A DNA stretch of 64,000 bases, from NCBI GenBank assembly GCA_014281115.1, contig JACONQ010000008.1, forward strand, positions 1,674,001 to 1,738,000. The letters run 5' to 3'. The notes below the pieces were generated by a model, which ran no database searches, was not told the origin of the DNA, and saw only the letters and a list, made by a program, of their open reading frames with translations. Numbering within the stretch: position 1 is the first letter of the stretch; each line of letters opens with the position of its first letter. The position numbers and the translations under genes were made by a program. Shown here one piece after another: positions 1 to 13,335 of this stretch. This DNA comes from Laburnicola sp. R22_1. Taxonomy: Eukaryota > Ascomycota > Dothideomycetes > Pleosporales > Didymosphaeriaceae.

Positions 1-730
1 ATAAGTAGTTATATAATAGTAATATTCTAGCGTATATAGTGTACGCAGTAGAGCTCTAAGACCTTTACCTACTAAATAAGCACCTTTAGGATAACTATAA
101 CTATCTTACTATATATTACTATGCGTAATTAACTACTATTAAAGAAAATAATAATAAGAGATACACGTACTAGTACCTCTATCTACTTTCTACTTGCAAT
201 ACTATATAGATGTGATAGTAGCAATAATAATAATAATACTAAAATAACAATGCAAACTAAGTTCTTTAAATGAATAGGCAATAAAAGGAATAAAAGGAGC
301 GTACATATAGCAACGTAATACAAAGTAACTTAAGGGCAATTGCTAGTATTTATAAAGAGATATAAATAATAAACTATTATATTACTATACAATATTCACA
401 GTCGAAATTTTTGTTAAAGAATATTACTATATAATAGTAATATATAGATATTATATAATGCCTATACGCTATAGCTTATACGCTATAGGATCTTTTTTTA
501 TTCTATTTATACCTCTTCTAGATATAAGTAATTAATACTAAAGTTAGTTTTATTATATAATTACTCTATACACCCTCTATATTTACTAGTATAGGGTATT
601 AGATATTAATGTCTATACAGCTAGCTATAGAGTTCTTATTTAACACTAATTTAGATTTTTTATATATTATAGACAACGTATCGTAGCTTTATATAATATA
701 TTAAGATTTTACTTAGTAATTATAAAATTA
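1..730. repeat. RIP-degraded repeat DNA, no gene
   Basis: AT-rich sequence with very few CA or TG dinucleotides, as expected after repeat-induced point mutation. No coding trace was recognised. The last part, around 690-730, resembles the sequence near 51845-51875 (both contain a run like ACTTAGTAATTATAAA), so the pogo element that follows landed inside an older repeat family that also lies right of the gene island. Confidence 0.6.
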
Positions 731-805
731 GTAATGTAATCCACTAGTAAGCTGCGTACACTACTAAGCTGCGCACCCTACTAAAACGCGTACGCCTTTT
801 TAACA
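731..805 (+). repeat. left terminal inverted repeat of pogo element 1
   Basis: Pairs with the right arm at 2490-2570. It contains two copies of a subterminal AGCTGCG motif. Compared with the right arm it has C-to-T and G-to-A changes, the RIP pattern. Confidence 0.75.
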
Positions 806-884
806 AATAACTAAATAACAACCAAATTAAACCTATATAAATATACATATAAAATATTCCTAATTACTTCTATATTAAGTTCTC

Positions 885-2460
885 TTATAGCCTTACACAT
901 AGCACTTTAAGCACGTTAGTAGTGCTCGCTAATAGCTCTAAGATACCTGGCGCTAGACATCTACCTACGCTCTTATTTTTGCCTTTGTAGCTAGCCTCTA
1001 ATCTTTCTAGCCTATAAGAGTCTCTCCTATAGCAATATACTGCTATCGCTGTTACCTCTTTTTCTCTTAGCAATAGTTGGCCTAACGTAGCTTAGTGTTC
1101 TTCTTAGTAAGGATTATTGCAAAGTGTATTACTATCTAACATCCTTTTATAAGCTAAGCTAGAGCCTAATATATAGAGCTTTACAATCAATAACTAAAGA
1201 AGTTACGCAGCAGCTAGGCCTACTGCTATAGCTAAGTAACTATATAAGGCGTCTTAGCAGTCTAGCGCCTCTTACTATTAGCTTCTTGCCTTAGGGGAGA
1301 CAGCGTTTGGACCATAGTAAGCGATAATAGGACGCGCTTAGGACAGTGTAGGACAAGCCCTACTACTTAAAAGCTACTCTTAATTAACTACTCTAAGAAG
1401 ACTAAAGCCCCAATACGTGTGTAAATATTAAGAAATTCCTACTTATTAATATAAAAGATATAATTGCGCGCGAGCTTAGACACTTTGTGTCTATACGCAG
1501 CTTTAAGTAGCGCGTAGTAGACAATATCTAGCAGCTATAGTAGATGTAAGCTATGAGCTAGCATATAAAAACTAATAATCTTATTCTCTATATAGAACTA
1601 ATCAAACTTAGGCGTTGCATAGCTGCTATAGCTATCTAGAATAAGTAGGTAATAGACTCTAGCTAAGCGCAACGCGGTCTAATAGTTAAAGTGCTTAAGC
1701 TATTCTAGGCTAAGCTTATTAGTTGTCTAGCCATTATCGCTCACTATAAGCCTCTAGTTGCCTAGGATAAGCCAATACTAGCTAGCTTAGTGTAGCCTTC
1801 TAGACAGTATAATAAATAGCAAGAGCGCCCAGCCTAACACGCTAATATATTTAATTACTATAACCTAGTTGTAATTACTAGGCTATATAGCAATTACTCG
1901 CCCAACTCTATTAGAGCTTATAATAACCTTAGACGTGCTAGCAACCCCTATTATAAATCCTATCTTATTAAAATTATATATATCCTTATCTATTATACTA
2001 TACTTCTAATGCGTATTCTTAACAAGCTTAAACTAGACTCTAAACTTAACCAGATCCTAATAGAGAGCACGCTAAGCATGCAGCTTCCTATTCTACTTAG
2101 TTATAAGCTCTGCCTAGCTATTAACAAAGCGTAATACCTAGTTCTTACTAATAGGCTATAGAGGCGGGATCTAGCCTTAAGCTTAAAGTAGAACGTCTGC
2201 CATTTAGCGCACATTAATAATATAGGATGGAAAGCCTTATCTATTAAGGTCTAGGATCTAGCGAACGAGAGACTGCTCTTTAAGAGGCAATAGCTTGCGT
2301 TTATTAGACGTTGTCTTAATTCTAGCTTAGACACCACAGAGGCGCGACTAGAGAGTTAATTTAGGGACATTATAGACTGCTACCATAGCGCGAATTAACT
2401 AATAAGGATAAGACTTAATTAAGACAAGGGCAAGACTAAGTCTGCCTTCTTTTAATAGCA
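885..2460 (-). pseudogene. Fot1/pogo-type DDE transposase remnant
   Basis: Read on the minus strand, one frame around 2050-1900 gives IYNFNKIGFIIGVAS followed by KVIISSN. This corresponds to the family motif YNFDETGF...G around the first catalytic Asp of Fot1/pogo transposases; the Asp here reads Asn, a G-to-A type change. Further on the frame reads SDNGQTTN and LEQLKHFN, also typical of the domain. The only open stretch of note is 885-1073, which looks like the basic C-terminal tail. Many TAG, TAA and TGA codons interrupt the frame at former Gln, Trp or Arg codons. No activity is possible. Exact ends are estimates. Confidence 0.65.
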
Positions 2461-2489
2461 ATTAAGCTCGTTGTTATTAAGCCATCGTC

Positions 2490-2570
2490 AAAAAGGTGGA
2501 CGCGTCGTATCGCGTTTTGGTGGGGTGCGCAGCTTAGTGGTGTGCGCAGCTCACTGGTGGATTACGTTAC
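2490..2570 (-). repeat. right terminal inverted repeat of pogo element 1
   Basis: Reverse complement of the left arm with many transitions. It still has the GC-rich motifs GTGCGCAGC and ACGCGTCGTA that have decayed on the left, so it is the better template for the ancestral end. Confidence 0.75.
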
Positions 2571-3440
2571 ATAGAGGGTCTTAAAAATAAGAATTTTAAA
2601 CCCTTTATTTTTAAATCCCTATAACCTTTTCTTAGATATATAAAAAGATTAATTTTTATATATATAAATATACTAGTTCTAGAATGTATTAAGTTAAATT
2701 TTTAGTATAGGTTATCTATCTAAAAAAATCCTATTTATAGTATATGTAGAAAACTAAAAAAATAATTTTTTTAAAAACTATAGTTGTTTAGCTATAATTT
2801 GATTTACACTTAGATAGAGTAAATTATAACTCTATAGTAAAGTTCTAGATTATAGAATTATGTAATTAGAAAGCTATAGAGATTTAAAAATCTAAAAATA
2901 GTAATCTCTAAATTTTATGTTAAAAATTCTAACGTTATATAGTTTTTAGAGCAGGGGCTCTTTTTTTTTATGTTATTTGGTATAAAAGTCTTTGTTATTC
3001 AACCCCTAGGTAGATAATTTAACAACACATATAGCTTTTAGTATATAAGTTAAATGTCCCTTTTTTAGATTTAAAATAGTGCTATTTGTAGCTTATAGAA
3101 CTAAGAAATTATATTTTTAAAGCTAAAAATAAAACAACTTAAAATTAAGAAATTTATAAAATTTATTAGAAGGTAATCTATACTAAAAAAATTACTATAC
3201 GTCTAGAAATCTATATACCTAACTAATTCTAAAATATAAAATAATTCTATATACTAAAATAAAAATTATATAAATTTATAACCTAGTCTTATAAATTTTC
3301 TATTTTTAGAGATATGTGTGTTGTTAAATTATCTACCTAGGGGTAGAACAACAAAGGCTTTTATCTTAAATAATATAATAAAAAAGCAGAGTCCCCTACT
3401 TAGTAACTAAAAAGAGCGTAAAAAGTAATTAAAAATATGC
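2571..3440. repeat. inverted pair of the CTAGGGGTAG repeat inside older repeat DNA
   Basis: Two facing copies of a roughly 100-bp repeat whose core is ACCTAGGGGTAG, followed by an AAAGGCTTTTATCTTAAATA-like stretch and a GCAGAGCCCC end. The minus-strand copy is at about 2950-3035, the plus-strand copy at about 3325-3440. Single copies recur near 14695, 40265, 40570 and 51610. The facing arrangement with about 300 bp between suggests terminal inverted repeats of a small non-autonomous element. Nothing coding was seen. Confidence 0.6.
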
Positions 3441-6400
3441 GTTTAAACTGCTAAGCTCGCTTAGCAGTTTTAGCGCGAAGCTTCTATATGCAAAATTTCT
3501 ACAAAAAGGCTACTTAGAACTTAAGGGGAGGGATAAAACTTTAGCGCGGCAATGCTATAGTTATCTATTCTTCTTCTACTATTCTAAGTTATAAACTACT
3601 ATCTAGATTATTACAAATAATATAAGTTAACATATTAGTAAGTATATTTTTATAGGTAGTAGGATAAGGGTAATATATACTAGATATACTATTACTTTAT
3701 TACTATATTAAAATTGTTCTTAATAAATCTCCTACTATTTCTCTATACCCTACTATCTCTTTAGGCATTAACGTTGTTTCTAAAGAAGTACTTACTATTA
3801 CTAAAGAGTACACGCTATAGTTTTGCTCTACTACTACTAATATAACTATATTAGAGTTCTATTCTATTTGTAAAATGCTTATCTAGCGTAAGGAATAGGT
3901 ATACTTAACTATTTATAAGGCTATCCTTAAATACTACTTAGGCTAGTAGCTAGTCTAGTTTATAAAGGATAGTAGCACTATATTTTTACTCTAGTAAATA
4001 TAATTACTTCTTATTAGTACTAGAATTCTCTAGTAGGAGATATAAAAAAGAATAATAAGGTTATTATTAATAAGCCCTAGTGTAGTAAAAGTATTATATA
4101 GATCTGCAAGATTCTTCTATATTAGGAAATTTTTTTAGCGAGTATATGTATCTAGGACACCTATATAGCTCTGTGCACGCCTGCGTATGCTTACACTCTA
4201 AATACGCCCTAAGCACTCTAGTAATACCTATTTTTTTGTGCACTTACGTAACTTTGCGCATAATTATGTATAATTAGTATTAAGCGTATAATAAGTTACT
4301 ATAACACGTCTTTATATTATATCGCTAGGGAGAACTATACTATACTTAATTTTATACTATTTATAGCTAGAGCGCGCTATATACGCTAACTATCTAATCT
4401 ATATACTTTTATATTTGCATAGTTAGTGTTAACTATAGAGTTGCTAAGTATATATACTTTATAATAACTTATTTTTATATAGCGTATTATAATTTACTAT
4501 AAAAGTCTTCTAATTATTTATATATAAGTAGTAGTAAAATTAATTAATATACTAGCTATTATGTTATTATAAGTAGTAGTAGGATTAATAAGTATACTAG
4601 CCTTTATAGTTTTTATCTATATATAATTATTAGTAGGGTTAACGCGTATGCTGCCCTTAGTAATAGTAGTAAGGGCAGATCTAATTTATACTAAGTGGGT
4701 TACGTATACTAATATTATATACGTAGAATATTAGGTATATTACTTAACTATACTACACTATAGTTAGTGTTTACTTTAAAGACTACTTAGACAATAATAG
4801 ATATAGTGTATTACTATAGCTTCTAGAATTATACGCTTTCTAGTGCTATCTTTAGGCTTAGGTTCTTTATATCTTATGTCTAGGCAACTATACTATTAAA
4901 AGACTTATTATTAGTAATAATATATTTCCTAGGGCTGTAGTAGGCTATATATGGTATTAGACCTGCCTTAAGCTTCTTCTCTATATACTCTATTATGCTA
5001 AGAGCCTTGTTTCTAAGCGTCTCTAGTAGACTAGCTTCCCTTTTATATTTCTATATAAACTCCTTTTTATTATTGCTAGTATTAAGGGGAATTCTATAGT
5101 TAAGTAGGTTCTTACACAATGTTAGAAAATACCTATAACTCTATTTTATATATACTATTTTATATCTCTATCTAATATTAGCATGGATATAATTATTAAT
5201 ATAAATATCTTTTTTAAGTTTAGATATTATTAGTTCTTTAGCACTACGCGCGTCTGCACTTATATTAAATAGGATATTCTCTTATATACTATCCTTATCT
5301 AACGCTAGCTATACTTATTAACTACCTATTTATTATTACTTATAGTAAACTTACTATATTATTCTACTAATTAGATTTAACATTACTCTTATCTAACGCC
5401 AGCTATGCTTATTAACCGCTTCTTTATTATTACTTATAGTGAACTTACTATATTATCCCACTAGTTAGGTTTAATATTACCCTTGTCTAACGCTAACTGT
5501 ACTTATTAACTACTTATTTATTGTTACTTATAGTAAACTAACTATATTATCCTACTAGTTAGATTTAATATACGCAGTCTCTTTGCCACCCTCTAGCCCT
5601 AGCTTTATTAACTTTTTTAGTAATATAAGGGCGTAAATATTAGATAGGTTATTATAGTTACTATTATTTAGTAATAGCAGCAATATTATAATCTAGTAAC
5701 CTTATTTTATAATATAGCCCTATACAAATATCTTAGTAAGTGTCTATTTCAACGTACTTATCCTCTTCTATAGCCTCTTAATAGTATTATACAAGACTTA
5801 TATTATTAGTAAGTTGCATAGTTTAAAAGTAAAGCTACTTACCCTTAATCTTGTCTGCTAAGATATATTAAGTTAATCTTAAACCCCCTTTTTACTTCTC
5901 TAGCGCAGTATATAGTACTATACTCTCTATTAGGGTTTAGAAGTATTATTCTAAGTTAGGTGCCTTTGTAATAGGGGTAAAGCTAATATTTATACTAAAC
6001 AGACACCTAGTTACTAGACTAATAAATAGGTTGCTATAAAACCTGCCGTTTTTTATCTACTCTAGTATTAGTATACTATAAGAGTATATAATAAGTATAT
6101 TAGACGCAATATATATTAACTATATCTAATAAGAGAAAGCTAAATCTCTCTAGTGCTCTTAAAACTTTAGGCTAGATATCTAGCATAGAAGTAGATAGCT
6201 AGTAATAGTCTTACACTATTTCTTAAGTGGCTACTACGTACTATAAACAATAGCTCCAAATTTTATTATACATCTTAATTTTATTAGCCTATACTATTTG
6301 TGTTAATAAGTCTAGTATATATACTATTCTTTAGCCTATATCTATAATAGTATATAGGACGTTCTGCCGCTCTTCTATAGTTAATATATTGTATACCTAC

Positions 6401-9400
6401 GCCTAGGTGTTTGTAATTAGGTGCTGCAGTAGTTTTATATATCTCTTAATATATAGAGTTGGCTTTATTAGCTTAATAGGCCTTTTTTCTATTAGTAATC
6501 TTGCAATTACTATTAGAGAACTAGCTCTCGCAATAATAGACTCTTCTTACAAGGATAGTTTAGGCCTTTACGTCACCCTCTACTAAGGCATTTTTATAGC
6601 CAATATTATTAATAGTATTAATATTATTAGACTAGACTTGCTTTTAGTAAGCTGAGACTAGTAGCAGGTAAATATATTATAAGATTAGATAGCGCCTAAG
6701 CCTTATATAAATAATTACTTATAGATTTTATAGTAATATAGTTTCTTATATAATAGTTACTAATATAACTAGAAAGTTACTAGCATATCTTCTTGTTTAC
6801 CTATGCTGTATTATTAAGATAGTTATACTATAGACGCTGTCTTTCTCTTCTTTCTAAGTGTTTTTAGGTGCTAGTGTGTGTTAAAGCTATATAGTTATAG
6901 GTATTAAGCAATCTACGCCCTATTATAAGCTAGTCCTACTATATAGATCTAGTTCTTTATAACTTATAAAAGACTCTAATTACCCTTACTTATTACCTAG
7001 CCTAGGCAACTAGTATTAACGTTTAATAGGCGTGCGCACTAACTACCTATATAGTAAAAATATTAGCAACTTATAGTAGATTTACTTAGCCATATTAATA
7101 TATTTATAGTCTTATGCTATTCCCTCTTGCTTGCAATATTAGATAATATACGTCTTGCCTATTTATTTTCTAGGCTTTATAGTAGTATAGATAGTATATT
7201 ATAAATAGGAGTATACTATTAGTCTATACGCACTATATAATCTAATAGTACCCTTTATAGGAATAATTATAGTCCTAATAAGAGTGCACCTAGAATAGCG
7301 CAGTGTTAAATACCTAATACTCTTAGTTATAGGCACTATATACGTGCGCTGCCTCTACACTAGCTAAAAATAGGTTAATATTACTATCTGACTATTAACT
7401 AGTATTATAGAATGTTTTATTGCATTAGCTAGTGCATTTGTTTTAGGGATGGCTTAGCTTATTACACTATTATAGTAAAGTTAATCTTTTATGAACTTGC
7501 TAGTCTATTTAGTTAAGGTGCGTCCTAGCTACGTTTATATATTAACACTAGCTTTACTCTTTATCTAGCTATCTATTATATTTATAATAAGCTACTTATT
7601 CTATACAATTATTAGTATAATAATCTCTACCTATTCTTTTGCAAGGATATACTAGTAGGTATAATATATATAACTTAATAATATATATATTATAAATTCT
7701 ACTAAGTACTTGCCTACTCGCAGAGCTACTATATTCTTACACTAGCCTATAGTAGTCTAGTTATGCAGAGCTAACTAGAGTATTCTATAGTTGCCTATTA
7801 TTAGCCTTTTAACACATTAACTTATCTTATATAATATAGTATGGGATAGGAACGCAGTAGGCGCAGTTATAGAGTTATTTATTACTAAGCCTATAGCTAC
7901 TATATGTTTTATAGTCTTACGCCTGCTTATTTTAGAGGTCTACGCCGCTATAGAATTTAAATATAGTTCTATTACTTTAACACATATTGCTACCGCTTTA
8001 GCGCCTCTATATAGTGTAGATTGCGCGTTCTTTAGTGTAAATATAGACTTGCTTAAAAGCCTATTATTATAACCTTACTTTCTTCTATTTACTACTTTGT
8101 TATATTGTTATATCTATTTTGTTAACCTTAAGAAGTTTTAGTTGTACTGTCCTATAATCTTTAGAAGATAGTTTATTACTTACTTAGATATAAATATTTT
8201 AGAGTGTGTATCTACTACCCTGCGCGCTATTATAGTTTCTCTACCTTTTTCTAAGTTTGTCTAGATTAGCTTACCTAGGATCTTATTCCTAGCTAGAACA
8301 GCCTCTACCTTTTAGTATATAATATAATACTCTATATTTAACATATTAAGATTACTCTATATAGTGTCTTTAGTTATATATATAGAACATAGTATGTGTA
8401 TGTGTTTAAAGTCTAGTTCTATATAAGGTTGCGTCTTAGTATAGAATTATTATAGTATTAGCATATTTACTAGCTAAAAACCTACTCTATTATTTTAGTA
8501 CTTCTACTTTATATTAGCTATTAGTGCAAACTATAGTTACTATAGATACGCGAAAATATTATAGTAAATTACTATAATAGTATTTAAACTATAGTAACTA
8601 CTATCCTGTTAAAGTAGGTGTATAAGCCAAATATAAACAAGTGTCTTAAAAAGCGCTATAACTATACCTAGATTACTATACATATTTTACAGCCATAAGA
8701 TATATATTATAGATAGATTATAGAATATAATAAATTTCTAACTAAGAAGACTAGAGCTATAACTTTTATTATTATTACTTATAACTTAGAAAAAGTTTTT
8801 GTTACTACTATTAAAGTTACTATTACTATTAATATAGCCTTTAGCGTTTGCATAGCTATGGCTATTAGTATAACTAGAGCTATAACTATTAATAGAGGGC
8901 ACAATATTATTAAACAAGTAAGTGTAATAATATATATTATTATATAACTATAATAAAAGTAGAGGGTTGCTTATATAGTAAGATTAAAGATAGGTAACTA
9001 TATAGTGTTTAGTAAATACTAAATAAGATAAGGCGCATAGTATTAATAAGGTAAAGACAAAGCTTAGTAGGCGCAAATTTAAAAGTAGTCTAAATAATAT
9101 AGTTGCTATATAAGTCGCGTATTAGCTTCTTAAACTCCTTTTTATATATTATCTCCTAAATTATAATTACCTTAATGTCTATCTTAGCGCAATAGACGCA
9201 CTTCTTAATAATATTAGAGCTAAACTCCTACTTAGGCAGCTTAGTAATAGGGCCTTAAAAGCTAAGGTAAAGTAAAGTAGTAAAGTTTACTTTATTAAGA
9301 TTAAGGATATACTACACTACACATTATTACCACTATTAGCTTACTTTAGAGTGTATATTATTATTAGAGAAGGACTACTATAACTTTACTATAGTATTAG

Positions 9401-12400
9401 TGTATATAGAATATTTAGAGTTGCTTAGGCCGCTTAGAATATATCTATAGTGCAGTTACTATGATTTATATTCCATTATAGTAATTTACTATAATATCTT
9501 TAGTAATATAAGGCTAATAGAATTTATTATATTAATTAATTCTTATAGTAACAGCTATAAATATTCTAAGCACTGTTATCTAATAATACACCTATTCTAT
9601 GCGTTATACGTAATAGTTATCTATATATATCCTTTTAATTTCTCTTTATCTACCTTACTATATATTTCGCCATATCTTATTAGTTTTTTAATTGCTAGTT
9701 ATTATTATATATAGCGTTATACTCTAAAAAATTAATATAGTTATTAACTATAAATATATAGTTATTACTAGGACCCACTTTAGATTTACTATTAAATTAG
9801 ACGCTATTATATCTATAGTTTGCGTTAGTATCCTTTGCTAGTATAACATACGCTGCGCTAATAATATATGCTATACAAAAGTACTAATAAGCCTTATAGT
9901 ATCTAGTTTCTTCTAAGTATAATTCTTAGGCTAACTAGTTTTAAAGCTTAACAAAACCATAAATGTTATCTAACTATCTCTAGTCTACTATCTTAAATAT
10001 CTTAAGAAGGAAGCAAATATATAGGTTCTTTTGCTTAGTAGAGTATATAGTGTTTTATTCTATAATAGTAAATATTAGCTAGATCTAGCCTATACGTCTA
10101 CCTTTAAGAGGGGTATTATTATAATTATATTCTTAAACCTATATATTGTGTTTAAGCCACTTGCTATTATCTTGCTAATTTAGTACATATTAAATAGTCT
10201 TCTAGTCTTCCTATAATGCTTTACTATTTGGCCTTCTAGTCTCCCTCTAGTACCTAAATAATAGGTGGATTGTTATTATATAGAAATTAACCTAACTAGG
10301 GTTATCTTTAAGCTGTTTGGCATCCCTTTAATATAAGCTTATTCTGCTAGCTTTAAGTATATTCTTCTCTTGCAGTATTACTGCAAGCGCGTTGCGTAGT
10401 CTAAGAAATTTAATATAAGTTGTAGTGTTTTAAATAGTTATCAAATAATATAAATTTAACTCCTTCTTTTTTATAAGTAGAAATTTGGACGTGTTAATAC
10501 TATATTAGCTTAATAGAGCTAGTCTAGCTAGTCTATCTATTTACACCTCTTCTAGTCCCTATATTTTAGTTATTAGCTTCTCTATAGAGTACTTTATTAG
10601 AGTCTTATATATCCAAATCTTAGTCTATTAAGTGTTTAGACTACTTATCTACGCTAGAGTTTTCTTATAGTTTGTTAATTAGAACTAGTTCTTAACAGGA
10701 AATATGTGGGAGGCTTCTATATATATGGCAGAGTTATAGTTTAGTAGTGGCCTATATTACTATACTATCTATATATAGTAGGTAATTATATAAAGTTTTA
10801 GTATCTAGAAGTGCTTTGTATATAGTAGACAAAAGCTAACTAATTTCTACCTATATGTGTTAACCCGCTAGAGGAATTTAAGCATATAGCTAAGTGTTTG
10901 CTTATTATAGCTATAGTAATAAGAAAGTATAATAAAGTTGTACACCCTATAGAGATACTATATAGTATCTAGTTTACTTTGTAGAACGGGGGCAAATACT
11001 ACTAGAAGCTGCTTTGTAAGAGCCTTTTATTTATTTCTAGACTATTATAATATTTAACTAACTAGTATATAGTTAAAGACTTTTAGGCCTAGGAAGTAAG
11101 ACACCTTTTAGTAACACTGATTAATTTGACTTGTCTCTAATATTGTGTATTGTGCCCTTAAGTCACTATATATTAAGTTAACTAGACCTATTAGCTACTT
11201 AATAGTATACTTTATAAGTCCTTTGTAGAGTTAATATAAAAGGTCTAGTATAAAGGCTATACGTATATTTATAAATTGGAACTATTATATAAAGTTTCTA
11301 ATCTAGTGCACATACTCTAAGTATGAACTCTAGATACTAGTCTATCCTATCCTTCTAATTATACCTATAGTACTATTGTGCGAGCGATGTGGCGCGTATT
11401 TTACTAATATCCTATTAGTGCGGTTAGCATATACTATTATATTTCGTATTTAGGAGTGTATTTAACACACTATAAAGTGCTATCTTATTTTTACCCCTAT
11501 AATTGTTACCTACTCCTTATAGTTTACAATAATACTGTATATAATTAGATAGTATATTCTCTTAAACCTATCTACACATCTTATACATATGCCTATTTAA
11601 CTAATAAACTTAATAGCTAAGTTAGTGGTAGTTAGATAGCATAATATAGTTTTATAGAAGTACTTACAATCTAACACTTTTACTATTGCTTTATAGTATA
11701 TATTTATAGTATTATCTCTATTATACTGCTTAATAATTAGTAGCATTACTATAAGTATATTACCTAGGACCTTTCTTAATTGTTAGATGCGTGTATCTAG
11801 GTTGCTAATTAATATATACACTAGCTATACCGCCTAGTAACTATAATAGTTACTTAGTTATATCTTGTTAACTCTATTTATAACTAGTATAATAGTAGAG
11901 TCTTTTAGTAGTTTAGTCTATATAGTTTACTACTAGTTAGAGTTTTATAGATCTGTATACATCCTTACTTTGTAGGAGTTACTATCTCTATTAGTTGTCT
12001 TTTTTAGTATTCGCTTAGGGGTATAAGTTATATATTCTTTAAACAGTTTAAAGCTAATTTGGAACTTAATAACACTAAGTATATCTTATTAGAGGAGTTA
12101 ACTATCTTCTATATTATATGCTCTATTAGGCAACTAGTTACTATTAGATAGAAATATAGTGTGTTCTTTCTATTTGCAATCTATATTACCTATTTTAATA
12201 TTATTTAGTAATATATACTACTATTTAGTGTGTTAAAATTATATATAAGACAAAAATATTAATAAGCGCTTATTAGCAAATAAAAGGTTAATATCTCCTT
12301 TTATACACTAAATATTATATAGCTTCTTAGCAAAGGTATAACTTATCTTATTTTTAAAGGACGCGTATAGACTATTACTATAACTTACTATTAGTATAAA

Positions 12401-13177
12401 CTTAGTATTATAGAGTGTGTTAGGAGTAGTACCTATATTACTACTATTAGAATAAACTATATATAAGACTGCTAGCTTATTAACTAGTAATATTCTTAAA
12501 AGTCTAGCAACTGCTTATAACTAATATACTTGCTACGTGCGAGAAAGCTAAGATTGTTTATTAATTGTTATTTACACTATGGTTATTCTCTGTGCTATTT
12601 CTATATATTAAGGCTATATTATAGATCTCTGGCCTATACTTCTTAGTATTGCTATTATTATTAATCTCTACCTTACTATTGCTATTGCCACTATAATTCA
12701 TATAGTTATTGCGTAGTATAATGTCTAATAGTGCACTCTCTTAGGTTGTATTAGGTGTAGGCGGTATAGAACTATCTATATAGTTCTTATAATTATACTA
12801 ACTCTATAACTTATTATTATAATTTATTATATAGATTACTAATAATATACTAGTTATTATTTAGCCTTTGCGCATTATATTTAGTATATAATTAGCCTAG
12901 ACTAAGACTATAGTGTGCGGCCACACACGTACTAGTAGCTAAATATTAACTTTATACTTATATATAGTGCTTTGTATACTATTAAAATACGCTATATAGT
13001 ACGCACTTATTTAGTGTGGATTATATTCGTTTATATACTACTTTTAGTATTTTTAATAATATCTAGTTATACTAAGAATCTGCTGTGCTAAGACTAATGC
13101 AAACTAATATAACATATTATTATTATTCTATAATAGTCTACTATCCTATAATTAGCGGCCTATAGTTAATAGTATTG
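3441..13177. other. heavily RIP-mutated repeat DNA, element type not resolved
   Basis: No intact gene. Several stretches on the minus strand stay in one frame for a hundred or more codons if TAG/TAA/TGA are read as former Gln/Trp/Arg, for example about 6030-6650 and about 9550-10250. Around 9790-9650 the minus frame reads GPSNNYIF...INFLEY and then VYY, which faintly recalls a Ty1/copia protease region. I regard this as a hint only. Orientation is therefore probably minus for much of the tract. LTRs or terminal repeats could not be found by eye. Confidence 0.4.
5297..5573. repeat. 94-bp tandem repeat, about three units
   Basis: Successive units begin at the motif TCTAACGC(T/C)A(G/A)C near 5298, 5392 and 5486 and share ACTTATTAAC, TATTATTACTTATAGT and ACTATATTAT blocks. 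Units differ by transitions only, as expected if an older tandem array was later hit by RIP. It lies inside the minus-strand degraded coding tract. Confidence 0.7.
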
Positions 13178-13335
13178 AAGATCTTCGTCGTCTGGAGATT
13201 CTAACCAAGGTCGAGTCCGCACTATACACAGAGAGGAGTAAAACAGGAGGCACTATAACCTAGTACCTAGCACACAGTGATAGTAACAAAATATACACAA
13301 AATAACAATGATTTCTTTGTTAGCGTTCTGCATAT
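13178..13335. other. short patch that escaped RIP
   Basis: In contrast to its surroundings this stretch has many CA and TG dinucleotides and a normal base mix (TTCGTCGTCTGGAGATTC, GGTCGAGTCCGC, CAGGAGGCACTATAACC). No open reading frame is evident. It could be the end of an LTR or a leader region, a relic of unique DNA, or a younger insertion. It does not match other parts of the window that I could see. Confidence 0.45.

Larger units (their letters stand above)
731..2570 (-). mobile_element. Fot1/pogo-type DNA transposon, RIP-degraded
   Basis: A 1.84-kb unit bounded by imperfect terminal inverted repeats of about 75 bp: GTAATGTAATCCAC at the left end and the complement of GTAACGTAATCCAC at the right end. 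Both arms carry two copies of a subterminal motif AGCTGCGCAC/AGCTGCGTAC. The interior on the minus strand holds the remains of a DDE transposase of the Fot1/pogo group. The expected TA duplication is present on the left (TTA before GTAATG) but is not clean on the right. The right arm has kept more of the original bases than the left. Confidence 0.75.
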
